Below, in pieces: positions 24,663 through 33,751 of a stretch of 49,516 bases of DNA (within the stretch, counting starts at the first letter, position 1; every line of letters starts with the position of its first letter). Origin of the DNA: Candidatus Poribacteria bacterium (GTDB lineage: Bacteria > Poribacteria > WGA-4E > WGA-3G); assembly GCA_028820845.1 (NCBI GenBank), contig JAPPII010000073.1, positions 1-49,516 on the forward strand, given 5' to 3'. Made by a program: the position numbers and the translations under genes. Below the pieces are notes generated by a model, which ran no database searches, was not told the origin of the DNA, and worked only from the letters and a program-made list of their open reading frames with translations.

Positions 24663-27062
24663 ATGACCTCATCCAATATTTTGTTCAGGATTTTCAGTTG
24701 TATGTTTACATTTCTACTTATCTTTGGAGGAACGTTAATCTATTCAGAAGAAGAACCGGTGAAATTAGAACCAATTGAGGTTATTGGTGTGACACCGATC
24801 CACGGTGTTGGACTTCCGAAAGATAAAGTGCCTGCCAATATCCAAACAGCGAATAGTGCCGCGGTTGATGCTTTCCAGAGTTTGGACCTTACCGAGTTCA
24901 TCAGTCGTAACTTAGGCAGTGTGCATATTAACGAGGCGCAAAACAATCCTTTCCAGCCTGATGTTCGCTTTCGCGGTTTTACGGCTTCTCCTTTGCTCGG
25001 ATTACCCCAGGGATTGGCTACTTATCAAGATGGTACACGTGTTAACGAACTATTTGGTGACACGGTGAATTGGGATGTCATTCCGCAATCTGCAATCGCC
25101 AGCATCAACTTGATGTCTGGATCAAATCCGCTTTTCGGTTTGAACACACTTGGCGGTGCGCTCTCTCTGAAGACGAAGACCGGCTTTACACACCCCGGTC
25201 ACGGCGTGAAAGTCTATGGCGGTTCATTCACACGCAGAGCCGCTGAGTTTTCGAGTGGGGGTCATAATCAGCGATTGAGTTATTTTCTCAGTGGTAATTT
25301 TTTTGCGGAGGACGGTTGGCGCGATTTCTCACCTTCTGAGGTCCGGCAGTTGTTTGGCAACATCGGTTGGAAAGAAAACGCTTCTACACTGGACTTGAGC
25401 CTGACGTTAGCAGATAACGAATTATTGGGCAACGGTGCATTACCGATTGATCTTCTTAACACGGAACGGAATGCTGTGTTTACGCATCCAGACAGGACAG
25501 AGAACAATATGCTCATGGCAAATTTGCGGGGCAGTCATGCGTGGTCGGACAACCTCATTTTGGCGAGTACGGTTTACTACCGGCGTAACAATGTTGAGAC
25601 CTTCAATGGCGACGATACAGATTTTGAGCCTTGCGAAGATCCTGAAAATGAAGGTTTTCTATGCGTTGGTGAAGATGCAGACCAGGCGCGTATAAAGGAT
25701 CAGTTTGGAAACGATGTCCGTCTTTCTGAGAACGGTTACGATGCGGACGACGAAGAGATTGAAATTGATGATGCGGATGACGAAGAGACTGAGATTGATG
25801 ATGAGGATAACGACGATGATGACGAAGGTGGGTTCAACGCTACAAATAATACGAGTCAGACGCGTCAAGGCGGCTATGGAGCAACCTTACAGGTAGCCTT
25901 CACGAGTCCTATCGCCAGTCGTGAAAATCAACTCATTGTTGGCGCGAGTTTTGACCGTGGTGGGGCTCTGTTCAATTCCGAAACCGAGTTGGCAAGTCTG
26001 ACCCCGGATCGAGGAACGGTAGGTAGCGGTATCTTTGAAAGCGAATCTTTTGTGGATGTTGAGACCACGGTTCAGAATATGGGTATCTACGGGACGAACA
26101 CCTTTTCTATCACACCGCGCCTACATCTCACGCTGTCTGGACGCTATAACAGCACTGAGATTATATTACGGGATCAAATTGGTGTCGAACTCAATGGGGA
26201 CCACACTTTTGGTCGCTTCAATCCAGCGGCGGGTTTAACCTATCAGTTTCATAATCTTCTTTCCTTCTATGGCAGCTACAGTGAAGCGTCGCGTGTGCCT
26301 ACGCCTGTGGAGTTGACGTGTGCAGATCCTGAAGCCCCCTGTAAATTGCCCAACGCTTTCGTTGCCGATCCGCCGTTGGATCAGGTGATAACGAAGACGT
26401 GGGAGACGGGAGTACGGGGTGAATTAGGGGGGCTCGCATGGAACGCCGACTTCTTTCGGGCGACGAGTTTTGATGACCTTATCTTCATTAGCAGTGGCGC
26501 ATTGACCAACGAAGGCTATTTTGAAAACGTTGCACGAACCCTCCGTCAAGGTGTTGAGCTAAATATCGGAGGTAGTTTCTTTAATCGCTTACAGGGGTTG
26601 CTTAACTATACTTACATTTCAGCGACTTTCGAGACCGATTTGACGGTCAGCAGCCCCAACCACCCTGAAGCAGACGGCGGCGAAATAGAAGTCGAGCAAG
26701 GCGACCGCATTCCTGGGGTCCCGCAACACAACCTCAAGGCGGATGTGACGTTTGCTGTAACAGATGCGCTGTCTTTGGGTGCGAATGTCCTTATCAATTC
26801 CAGCCAGGTTTTTCGTGGCGACGAGGGAAATTTAATCGATCAGATTCCAGGTTACGGCATTGTGAATCTGCGTGGTAGGTATACGTTTTGGGGTAATATT
26901 TCTGTATTTGCTAAGGTGAACAACCTTTTTGATGACCGGTATGAAACCTTCGGTCTCTTCGGGGAGGCGGACGAGGTGTTAGGAGACGAATTCGAGGATG
27001 CCCGTTTTCTGTCTCCGGGGGCACCCCGCGCTGCATGGATTGGACTTGAGGCAATTTTTTAA
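24663..27062 (+). CDS. TonB-dependent outer-membrane receptor
   Basis: A 799-residue outer-membrane transporter for siderophores, cobalamin or oligosaccharides, energised by TonB. A signal peptide occupies about 1-28. The plug domain (about 35-170) contains EPIEVIGVTP, DVRFRGFTASPLLGLPQGLATYQDGTRVNE and LFGLNTLGGALSLKTK. The beta-barrel follows and ends in the aromatic C-terminal residue expected for Bam recognition (WIGLEAIF). An unusual acidic stretch of about 30 Asp/Glu residues lies at about 360-390 in an external loop position, encoded by a 36-bp direct repeat. AAAGGAG lies 6 nt before the ATG. The substrate is unknown; no cobalamin riboswitch is visible upstream. Confidence 0.94.
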   Translation: MTSSNILFRIFSCMFTFLLIFGGTLIYSEEEPVKLEPIEVIGVTPIHGVGLPKDKVPANIQTANSAAVDAFQSLDLTEFISRNLGSVHINEAQNNPFQPDVRFRGFTASPLLGLPQGLATYQDGTRVNELFGDTVNWDVIPQSAIASINLMSGSNPLFGLNTLGGALSLKTKTGFTHPGHGVKVYGGSFTRRAAEFSSGGHNQRLSYFLSGNFFAEDGWRDFSPSEVRQLFGNIGWKENASTLDLSLTLADNELLGNGALPIDLLNTERNAVFTHPDRTENNMLMANLRGSHAWSDNLILASTVYYRRNNVETFNGDDTDFEPCEDPENEGFLCVGEDADQARIKDQFGNDVRLSENGYDADDEEIEIDDADDEETEIDDEDNDDDDEGGFNATNNTSQTRQGGYGATLQVAFTSPIASRENQLIVGASFDRGGALFNSETELASLTPDRGTVGSGIFESESFVDVETTVQNMGIYGTNTFSITPRLHLTLSGRYNSTEIILRDQIGVELNGDHTFGRFNPAAGLTYQFHNLLSFYGSYSEASRVPTPVELTCADPEAPCKLPNAFVADPPLDQVITKTWETGVRGELGGLAWNADFFRATSFDDLIFISSGALTNEGYFENVARTLRQGVELNIGGSFFNRLQGLLNYTYISATFETDLTVSSPNHPEADGGEIEVEQGDRIPGVPQHNLKADVTFAVTDALSLGANVLINSSQVFRGDEGNLIDQIPGYGIVNLRGRYTFWGNISVFAKVNNLFDDRYETFGLFGEADEVLGDEFEDARFLSPGAPRAAWIGLEAIF

Positions 27063-27089
27063 AAGCCTTCGTTGCCTTGTTTTTGGGGC

Positions 27090-27947
27090 TTACCACATTT
27101 CAAGCCATTGCGTGAAGGGTGTCACGGGTTGCGTTTCGCTATGGATAACCCATTTGAAATCGGGGTCTTTCCAATAAATTGTGCCCGGGTGATCGCCATC
27201 ACGAAGATATCGAATGTCAATTGCCCAGCGGATCATCTCGCTTGTGGTGTGTGGTAGTGATCGGTGAAGCGTCAGGTTGTGAAAGACTAAAGCGTCCCCT
27301 AATTCCATTGGACACGTGACAATACGAGAATCCTCGATGAGTTCATCCATTACTTCAAGAAACTTCCCTTCTCGTTCTTCTGTGTGATGATTGACTACGC
27401 CTAACCGATGTGAACCTGCGACCACTTGTAGACAACCGTTGGTTTCATCTACTGGCACGAGTGGTATCCACGCAGTCGGGATGAGTGAAGTTTCGCTGAC
27501 TGTTCCAAAATAGCCGCTGTCTTGATGCCACGGTACGACGGTCAGTTGCTGACCGGGGAGTTTAGGACGGGCATTGAAAACAGGGTGTCCGATGACATCT
27601 GTGCCTGTGAGTTGTCCTATTGCGTCCACGAGTGGCGCGGCGTGGTGTATATCGAAAATTTCGGAGGTCGCGACTTGGTTGCGCCAAGAACGACCGAAGC
27701 GGTTGGCGTGTTCGCCTGCGACTTGTGAGAATCGTGTTTCAAAAGGGAGTTCTGTCCCTTCATCTTCAATAATTCCGTCCTCTTTCAATTCGCGAATTAT
27801 ACCGTCTACGACGCGAGCAAAACTGTCCCGCACACCGTTGATAGCGGACATCGGAACGACATCTTTTAGGAGCAAATAACCATCGTTTTCCCACTGATCC
27901 ATCTGTTGAGGCGATAATGGGGTTGACTGTTTTTGATTGGTGTTCAT
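27090..27947 (-). CDS. Phytanoyl-CoA dioxygenase family protein (PhyH)
   Basis: A 285-residue Fe(II)/2-oxoglutarate-dependent oxygenase. The iron ligands are H141 and D143 (VPWHQDSGY) and a distal His in HNLTLHRSLPH (H228), with R240 to hold 2-oxoglutarate. The canonical triad is complete, so hydroxylase activity is expected. PhyH-family proteins hydroxylate varied small molecules, not only phytanoyl-CoA; the substrate here is unknown. There is no Shine-Dalgarno before the ATG (GGGATTAAACAAACAC precedes it). It converges with the TonB receptor gene. A strong promoter is visible at 28008-28036. Confidence 0.92.
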   Translation of the reverse strand: MNTNQKQSTPLSPQQMDQWENDGYLLLKDVVPMSAINGVRDSFARVVDGIIRELKEDGIIEDEGTELPFETRFSQVAGEHANRFGRSWRNQVATSEIFDIHHAAPLVDAIGQLTGTDVIGHPVFNARPKLPGQQLTVVPWHQDSGYFGTVSETSLIPTAWIPLVPVDETNGCLQVVAGSHRLGVVNHHTEEREGKFLEVMDELIEDSRIVTCPMELGDALVFHNLTLHRSLPHTTSEMIRWAIDIRYLRDGDHPGTIYWKDPDFKWVIHSETQPVTPFTQWLEMW

Positions 27948-28007
27948 GTGTTTGTTTAATCCCAGCGTTTGAAAATTAAGATGACAAAAAGCAAAAAAGT
28001 TGTAAAA

Positions 28008-28036
28008 ATAATAGCATACTTAATAAAAAGAGTCAA
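28008..28036 (-). promoter_or_regulatory. Sigma70-type promoter of the PhyH gene
   Basis: On the minus strand TTGACT (28031-28036), 17-nt spacer, TATTAT (28008-28013); each hexamer matches consensus at five of six positions. The leader would be about 55-60 nt. Confidence 0.75.
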
Positions 28037-28106
28037 AAGAATAGCTTTGAGAGTGTTGATATTTCATCCAATGCTGTGATACCGGATACATCAAAGGAGC
28101 AACATA

Positions 28107-29480
28107 ATGGCGACTTTAACGCAGACCGAGAACCAGATTAGACCGCTCTATATTGACGGATACACCCACCAACTCAGTTATGCTCCCGGTGACGAGATTG
28201 CGTTCCACATTTCAACGAGTGCGGAGAACTATTCACTTGAGATTGCGCGCATCGGTGCGACGCGCGAGGTTGTCTGGCGTCAAACGGAGCTGCCCGGTGA
28301 AGCGCAACCGATTCCCGAAGATGTTTCATCGCAGGGATGTGGATGGTCCCCTGTTTTTACGCTTGAAGTTCCTGAAACGTGGCAGAGCGGTTATTATGAA
28401 GGCACACTTCGTGCAACGGATGGCGGTGGCGAGGACATTTATAGGAACCGTCGTACGGCTGAGAGTACGCTCTTCTTTATTGTCCGTCCTGCGAAACCGG
28501 GAGCGAACACCTCTATTCTCCTTCAGCTCTCCACCAACACCTACAATGCGTACAACAATTGGGGTGGCTTCAGTCTTTACGGATATCACGGGAAGAGCAA
28601 GATACAAGGCAACCGCGTTTCGTTTGACCGACCGACGCGCGGTATTTTCAGAAATTGGGAATTGCCATTTATTGTCTGGGCGGAGCAGAACGGGTATATC
28701 CTTGATTATGCGGCAAATAGCGATCTGGAGTTCCGCCCTAAGATATTGGAACATTACAGACTCGTGTTGAGTGTCGGGCATGATGAATACTGGTCTGCTC
28801 CGATGCGCGATCACCTTGAGGCGTTTATCGCGAACGGCGGGAACGCTGCCTTCTTCAGCGGGAATTCCGTCTGTTGGCAGGTACGCTCTGAAGACGATGG
28901 CAGAGCCTTGGTCTGTTGGAAGCAAACCTACAATCAGGATCCGGTTTATAAAACCGATGATTACAGTACCCTCAGTACGCTCTGGAGTCACTATCTGGTG
29001 GGTCGTCCTGAAAACGAATTGACGGGTGTCGGTTTCCTTCAAGGCGGTTATCACTTGAGTCACGGGCAGTTTATGGATGGTCCAGGGGAGTACACTGTCC
29101 ATCGTCCGGAGCATTGGGTGTTTGAGGGTACAGACCTCGCGAAAGATGACACTTTCGGTGGGGCGGATACCATCGTTGGCTACGAGTGTGACGGATGTGA
29201 GTGGACGCTTGAAGATGGTCTGCCTGTTCCGACCTATCGCGATGGCACGCCTGATGGTTTCACGATTCTTGCGACGGCTCCTGTACGTTGGCATTCCGAT
29301 GATTGTGAGTGGTACGAACGTTGGGAGAGAGGAAGGACGGGTGCTGCAACGATGGGCATCTATACAAAAGCCGGGACGGTCTTTACGGCTGCCACAACCG
29401 ATTGGTCGCACGGATTGGCAGGTGGCGATGCAGCGGTTGAACAGATTACGCATAACATTCTGCGGCGGCTGGCGCGGTAG
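28107..29480 (+). CDS. N,N-dimethylformamidase large-subunit-like protein
   Basis: A 457-residue protein resembling the C-terminal part of the N,N-dimethylformamidase beta subunit. The N-terminal beta-sandwich (about 10-125) has IDGYTHQLSYAPGDEIAFHIS. The catalytic-type domain has LQLSTNTYNAYNNWGG (about 139-154), LVLSVGHDEYWSAPMRDHLEAFI (about 219-241) and GGNAAFFSGNSVCWQVR (about 243-259), all conserved in that family. DMFase is a mononuclear iron amidohydrolase; whether this shorter homologue cleaves amides is unknown. AAAGGAG stands 7 nt before the ATG. It is divergent from the PhyH gene across 159 bp. No signal peptide. Confidence 0.85.
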   Translation: MATLTQTENQIRPLYIDGYTHQLSYAPGDEIAFHISTSAENYSLEIARIGATREVVWRQTELPGEAQPIPEDVSSQGCGWSPVFTLEVPETWQSGYYEGTLRATDGGGEDIYRNRRTAESTLFFIVRPAKPGANTSILLQLSTNTYNAYNNWGGFSLYGYHGKSKIQGNRVSFDRPTRGIFRNWELPFIVWAEQNGYILDYAANSDLEFRPKILEHYRLVLSVGHDEYWSAPMRDHLEAFIANGGNAAFFSGNSVCWQVRSEDDGRALVCWKQTYNQDPVYKTDDYSTLSTLWSHYLVGRPENELTGVGFLQGGYHLSHGQFMDGPGEYTVHRPEHWVFEGTDLAKDDTFGGADTIVGYECDGCEWTLEDGLPVPTYRDGTPDGFTILATAPVRWHSDDCEWYERWERGRTGAATMGIYTKAGTVFTAATTDWSHGLAGGDAAVEQITHNILRRLAR

Positions 29481-29531
29481 ATGTGCTTGATGTGTTGTTA
29501 GAAGTTAATCCAGTCTACACCGATTATTCTA

Positions 29532-29567
29532 TTGCCAATTCTCCGATGGCGTGTTATCCTATTTAAC
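29532..29567 (+). promoter_or_regulatory. Promoter predicting a leaderless mRNA (radical SAM gene)
   Basis: TTGCCA (29532-29537), 17-nt spacer, TATCCT (29555-29560), then exactly 7 nt (ATTTAAC) to the ATG at 29568. No Shine-Dalgarno is present. The spacing places transcription start on the A of the ATG. Confidence 0.6.
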
Positions 29568-30926
29568 ATGAGAAGGGAAACGCTAACCCCCTCAGCGATG
29601 CACGCCCCTGGTGCAGTCCTCTTAATATCCTGCTACGAACTCGGACACCGACCCATTGGGCTAACCCGTCCCCTTCGCGCTCTTGAAGCAGCGGGGTTTG
29701 TTCCTGATGTGATTGACATTGCTGTGGAACCGTTGGACCTTGAAAAGGTTGCGCGTGCACGTTTCATCGGGATCTCTGTGCCGATGCATACGGCACTGCG
29801 ACTCGGCGTTCATCTCTTGCCCCGTATCCGAGAAGTCAATCCAGATGTCATTATCTGCATGTACGGACTTTACGCTAAACTCAATGCAGACTACCTGCTT
29901 TCGCACGGCGTGGATTTTTGTATCCGTGGTGAAGCATCAACACAACTTATTGCGCTGATGCAATCTTTTGTTGATGGGAAAGGGACTGAAACACAGGAAG
30001 TCGGTTTCCCGATTGCGGAACTGCCGTCCCTGGAGATGTACGCGCAATTTGAAAATAACGGCGAGGTGCGAACGGTCGGGTATACAGAAACAACGCACGG
30101 ATGCAAGCATCTCTGCACACACTGCCCGATACCTCCGGTTTATGAAGGTAGGTTTTTTGCTGTACAACGCGACACGGTGCTCGCTGAGATACGCGAACAG
30201 GTGGTAGAAGGGGCTGCGCATATTACATTCGGGGACCCGGATTTTCTCAACGGTCCGACGCACGGACTCCGCATTCTCCGCGCAATACACGAAGCTTTTC
30301 CGAGTCTTACCTTCGATTTTACAACCAAGATTGAACACATTCTGAAAAATAGAGCACTGTTTCCAGAATTCGCACAACTTGGATGCCGGTTTATTATCTC
30401 TGCTGTGGAATCGCTTAGCGAACAGGTGTTGACAATTTTGGAGAAGCAGCATACACGCGCCGATGTAGCGGAAGCGATTGACATCGTTCACGGAGCCGGG
30501 ATCGCGCTACGTCCGACATGGGTGCCGTTCACGCCGTGGACTGCCTTAGACGACTATCTTGAAATCCTCCAATTTGTTGATACGCACCGTCTTGTTTATC
30601 ACGTGGACCCGGTACAGTATGCCGTTCGGTTGCTAATTCCACCAGGTTCATATCTACTCAACCGTTCCGAGACGCAAAAACTTTCACTCGAACTTGATGA
30701 AGCCGCCTTCAGTTACGTGTGGGCACACCCGGATCCGCGAATGGATGAGCTTCATAAGACTGTCAATGCCCTCGTTGAAAACGACGCGCGCGCCGGTGTA
30801 GATGCCCTTGACACCTTTTATCGGATATGGACACTCGCTGCCGATATGCAGGGTAGTCGGGACGTTCCGTCGTGCCATAATCAGCATCAATCCGCGCCTC
30901 GGATCACTGAAGCGTGGTTCTGCTGA
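29568..30926 (+). CDS. B12-binding domain radical SAM protein
   Basis: A 452-residue cobalamin-dependent-type radical SAM enzyme. The N-terminal Rossmann-like domain (about 15-140), with LISCYELGHRPIGL and FIGISVPMHTALRLG, matches a B12-binding fold, although the DxHxxG motif is not evident. The cluster motif CKHLCTHC (C179, C183, C186) binds the 4Fe-4S cluster. FGDPDFLNG follows as the SAM-contacting strand. The reaction is unknown; such proteins do methylations and rearrangements. A TTG at 29532 is in frame but coincides with the -35 box of a promoter whose -10 ends 7 nt before the ATG at 29568, so translation probably begins at the first base of the mRNA. A DUF169 gene follows after 65 bp. 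Confidence 0.88.
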   Translation: MRRETLTPSAMHAPGAVLLISCYELGHRPIGLTRPLRALEAAGFVPDVIDIAVEPLDLEKVARARFIGISVPMHTALRLGVHLLPRIREVNPDVIICMYGLYAKLNADYLLSHGVDFCIRGEASTQLIALMQSFVDGKGTETQEVGFPIAELPSLEMYAQFENNGEVRTVGYTETTHGCKHLCTHCPIPPVYEGRFFAVQRDTVLAEIREQVVEGAAHITFGDPDFLNGPTHGLRILRAIHEAFPSLTFDFTTKIEHILKNRALFPEFAQLGCRFIISAVESLSEQVLTILEKQHTRADVAEAIDIVHGAGIALRPTWVPFTPWTALDDYLEILQFVDTHRLVYHVDPVQYAVRLLIPPGSYLLNRSETQKLSLELDEAAFSYVWAHPDPRMDELHKTVNALVENDARAGVDALDTFYRIWTLAADMQGSRDVPSCHNQHQSAPRITEAWFC

Positions 30927-30991
30927 GCAGAACCCACCGAAGGGCAGTTTGCTCCGATTCACATTTAGCATTCATCTTATAAAGGAAAAAA

Positions 30992-31678
30992 ATGTCAGAT
31001 CAAATCCAGCAGCTCCTCAATTTGGAAACTGCGCCTGTTGCGATAACATTCCACGAAACACGCCCTGATAATGTTCCACAAACCGAGAAAGTTGAAGCCT
31101 CCGGCTGCACCTATTGGCGACGCGCCGCAGAAGGCAGAACCTTCTATACCGAAGCATCCGACCACTACAATTGTCCAATCGGATGTTATACCCACAACGT
31201 TGAACTCCCACCCACACAAGCCGAAGAACTTCAAAACACCCTCGGACTGATGGGCGAACTCGGCTACATTTCTATGGAGGAGGTCCCCGGTATTCCGCGA
31301 CGCGAAGACCCTTTCCAGAGTGCGGTCTATGCCCCGTTAGCAGATGCATCTGGCACACCGGATGTCGTTATTATCTCTGGGACACCGAGACAGATGATGC
31401 TCTTAGCGGAAGCCGCGACTGCTGCGGGTATCGGCACTGAAAACGGGGTCATGGGCAGACCGACCTGTGCTGTGATTCCTGCTGTGCTACAATCGGGTCG
31501 AGGTGCAAGTAGTTTAGGGTGTATCGGCAACCGCGTCTATACCGCACTTTCTGACGATGATTTCTACTTCGCTTTTCCGGGCAAATACATTGATGTACTC
31601 GTTGAGAAATTGGAGACGATTGTGAATGCGAATCAGGCGTTAGAGGAATATCATCAACAACGCCAAGCGGATTTTTAA
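30992..31678 (+). CDS. DUF169 family protein
   Basis: A 228-residue soluble protein of the DUF169 family, function unknown. Family features include the start LLNLETAPVAITFHE, a SGCTYWRRAAEG segment (Cys near 38), DHYNCPIGCYTHNVELP (Cys near 57 and 61) and a C-terminal GASSLGCIGNR (Cys near 176). The conserved cysteines suggest metal or cofactor binding. AAAGGA lies 6 nt before the ATG. It follows a B12-type radical SAM gene on the same strand, and co-transcription would make a cofactor-related role plausible, but this is inference. Confidence 0.9.
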   Translation: MSDQIQQLLNLETAPVAITFHETRPDNVPQTEKVEASGCTYWRRAAEGRTFYTEASDHYNCPIGCYTHNVELPPTQAEELQNTLGLMGELGYISMEEVPGIPRREDPFQSAVYAPLADASGTPDVVIISGTPRQMMLLAEAATAAGIGTENGVMGRPTCAVIPAVLQSGRGASSLGCIGNRVYTALSDDDFYFAFPGKYIDVLVEKLETIVNANQALEEYHQQRQADF

Positions 31679-31780
31679 ACTTACCTTGCGGTGAAATGAC
31701 GTGGACTGGGTATTGAACAGTTTCTGCCAAAGAGTTGAAGAAACATCCAAGCAAAAACCCTTCCACTTCGTTTCAGGCTT
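31679..31780. repeat. Dispersed ~100-bp repeat, family B (full copy)
   Basis: Fills most of the gap between the DUF169 and SDR genes. Its start (ACTTACCTTGCGGTG) and end (TTCCACTTCGTTTCAGGC) match the copy at 23316-23395. Its second half, 31740-31777, matches the inverse of 41651-41687 at about 32 of 38 positions. Confidence 0.75.
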
Positions 31781-31818
31781 AGATTTTGTTGCTAATTTAA
31801 TGCGGGGATACGAACGTC

Positions 31819-32622
31819 ATGCAAGATGTTGCTGTTATTACGGGTGCAGCGAGCGGCATTGGGAGAGGATTGGCGGAACGGTTTGCTGCGGAAGGTATGA
31901 AAGTCGTTCTCGCCGATGTTGAGACGGAACCGTTAGCCGAACTTGCGTCGGATTTAAGGACTAAAGGTGCGACGGTTCTCACTGTCAAAACGGATGTCTC
32001 AAATCCCGATGATGTCGAAAATCTTGCTGTGCAGACACTGGACACTTTCGGTGCGGTGCATATCCTTTGCAACAATGCGGGTGTTGTCTGTAGCCGTCCT
32101 GTCTGGGAGCATACGCTCGCCGACTGGGAATGGGTGTTGGGCGTTAACCTATGGGGCGTAATTCACGGCATCCGGTCGTTTGTGCCGCGCATGCTTGAAC
32201 AAGGGGACGAGTGTCATATTGTGAACACTGCCTCTATCTTGGGTTTGGTGGGAGGCAGTGGCGAAGGCATCTACAAGGTGAGTAAACACGGGGTCGTCGT
32301 ACTTTCGGAGACCCTTGCTGATGAGTTGGCACAGGAAGGCGCGAATATTCAAGTACATGTGTTGTGTCCCGGATGGGTTCGCACAGGGATTTTGGAATCT
32401 GCTCGGAACCGACCGGACACATTGCAAAATCCAGTGGAGAAATCGCGTGATATAGTGATCGGCGGTTCCCGGAATACCCGCGCCGAGATGGAGGCAGGAC
32501 TGTCTCCTACAGAGGTGGCGGAACATGTCTATAATGCTATACAGAACGGCGCGTTCTATATTCACACGCATCCTGAACACAAGGCATGGATTCGTGAGCG
32601 GATGGCGCGTATTCTTAAATAG
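31819..32622 (+). CDS. Short-chain dehydrogenase/reductase
   Basis: A 267-residue SDR. The cofactor motif ITGAASGIGRG is at about 7-17, NNAG near 90, the catalytic Ser in NTASILG near 139 and YKVSK near 154-158 as the Tyr/Lys pair. The Asp at the end of beta-2 (VVLADVETE) suggests preference for NAD over NADP. Substrate unknown; a sugar-derived or xenobiotic alcohol is typical. Only a weak GGGGA precedes the ATG. It converges with the Zn-alcohol dehydrogenase, the stop codons being 6 bp apart. The two could act on related substrates. Confidence 0.93.
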   Translation: MQDVAVITGAASGIGRGLAERFAAEGMKVVLADVETEPLAELASDLRTKGATVLTVKTDVSNPDDVENLAVQTLDTFGAVHILCNNAGVVCSRPVWEHTLADWEWVLGVNLWGVIHGIRSFVPRMLEQGDECHIVNTASILGLVGGSGEGIYKVSKHGVVVLSETLADELAQEGANIQVHVLCPGWVRTGILESARNRPDTLQNPVEKSRDIVIGGSRNTRAEMEAGLSPTEVAEHVYNAIQNGAFYIHTHPEHKAWIRERMARILK

Positions 32623-32628
32623 TCTCTA

Positions 32629-33711
32629 TTAAGTCAAATCTAGCACACTCCGTGCGACTTCGCCTCTTGCTAATGCCTCGAATGCATCATTTATTCCTTC
32701 CAACGGATACGTCCGCGTGACGAGTTCGTCCAGTTTGAGTTGTCCTCCCTTATAGAGCGAAACCAAACGCGGGAAATCTACATGTGGGCGCGCGGTCCCG
32801 TACATCGAACCGATGACCATTTTTTCGGGCATCAGCATCCGTGCGTCAAATTCAACAGGCGTGTTCTCTGGTGCGTGTCCGACGAAGACCGTCACGCCTC
32901 TACTCCGCGTACAGAGGATCGCTTGCCGGAAGGTTTCGCCAATTAGACCGATTGCCTCAAATGCATAGTGGACCCCGCGCCCATCGGTAATCTCTTTAAT
33001 CTGTGCTACGGGGTCTACTTCAGCGGCATTAACGGTATGCGTAGCACCGAACTGTCTGCCGAGTTCGAGTTTGTTATCTAACACATCGACAGCGATTATT
33101 GGTTCGCCACCAGAGAGCGCAGCACCTTGTATGCAATTGAGTCCGACCCCACCGCATCCAAAAACGGCTACCGAGCTGCCTGGGGTAACTTGTGCGGTGT
33201 TGATGGCCGCGCCGACCCCTGTCATCACGCCACATCCAATTAACGCGGCTTGTGCGAATGGCATATCTTTATCAATAGGAACCACAGCGTCTTGGGGGAC
33301 GAGTGTCTCGGTACCGAAGGTTCCGAGTCCAGACATCTGGTCGATTTCACGTCCACTTGTTTTGATAGCGGGTTTGCCTGAACCGTCAGCGGGGAGCGCG
33401 CATAGGTTCGGATACCCTTTCTGGCACATCTCACAAAATCCACAGTTCCGTTTCCATGAGAGAATCACATGGTCGCCGACCTGCACTTGGGTTACATCGT
33501 TTCCGATCTCTTCTACGATGCCAGCCCCTTCGTGTCCGAGAATGACGGGTAACTTGACGAAAGGCCACTCGCCCTTAACGACGTGCCAATCGGAATGACA
33601 GACACCACTGGCGACCAATCGCACTCGGACTTGGTTTGCACTCGGACGCGGTAAGTCGAATTCTTCAATTTTTAGATGCGTGTCGGTTTCATATAGGACT
33701 GCAGCTTTCAT
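32629..33711 (-). CDS. Zinc-dependent alcohol dehydrogenase
   Basis: A 360-residue medium-chain dehydrogenase of the class III-like/NDMA-type group. Catalytic zinc: C38 (GVCHSDWH), H60-E61 (GHEGAG) and the Cys in LIGCGVMTG. Structural zinc: C90, C93, C96 and C104 (CGFCEMCQKGYPNLC). The NAD site is VAVFGCGGVGLN near 183. It oxidises primary alcohols or hydroxymethyl adducts; exact substrate unknown. GGAGGG is 5 nt before the ATG. A perfect palindrome, AAATTCCC-TGTA-GGGAATTT, sits just upstream of the Shine-Dalgarno (33724-33743) and could be an operator or hairpin. The gene follows the YjjX-like gene on the same strand after 40 bp. Confidence 0.94.
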   Translation of the reverse strand: MKAAVLYETDTHLKIEEFDLPRPSANQVRVRLVASGVCHSDWHVVKGEWPFVKLPVILGHEGAGIVEEIGNDVTQVQVGDHVILSWKRNCGFCEMCQKGYPNLCALPADGSGKPAIKTSGREIDQMSGLGTFGTETLVPQDAVVPIDKDMPFAQAALIGCGVMTGVGAAINTAQVTPGSSVAVFGCGGVGLNCIQGAALSGGEPIIAVDVLDNKLELGRQFGATHTVNAAEVDPVAQIKEITDGRGVHYAFEAIGLIGETFRQAILCTRSRGVTVFVGHAPENTPVEFDARMLMPEKMVIGSMYGTARPHVDFPRLVSLYKGGQLKLDELVTRTYPLEGINDAFEALARGEVARSVLDLT

Positions 33712-33723
33712 GAGGTCCCTCCG

Positions 33724-33743
33724 AAATTCCCTGTAGGGAATTT
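33724..33743 (-). promoter_or_regulatory. Palindrome upstream of the alcohol dehydrogenase gene
   Basis: AAATTCCC-TGTA-GGGAATTT, a perfect 8-bp inverted repeat ending 12 bp before the ATG at 33711 and within a 40-bp intergenic gap. It could be a regulator-binding site or an mRNA hairpin next to the Shine-Dalgarno. Confidence 0.5.
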
Positions 33744-33751
33744 ATGTTATG

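Noticed and set aside
28326-29453. 375-codon minus-strand frame opposite the DMFase-like gene
   Set aside because: Rich in Arg/Thr/Ile with no family features; it is the antisense shadow of a gene with clear conserved motifs.
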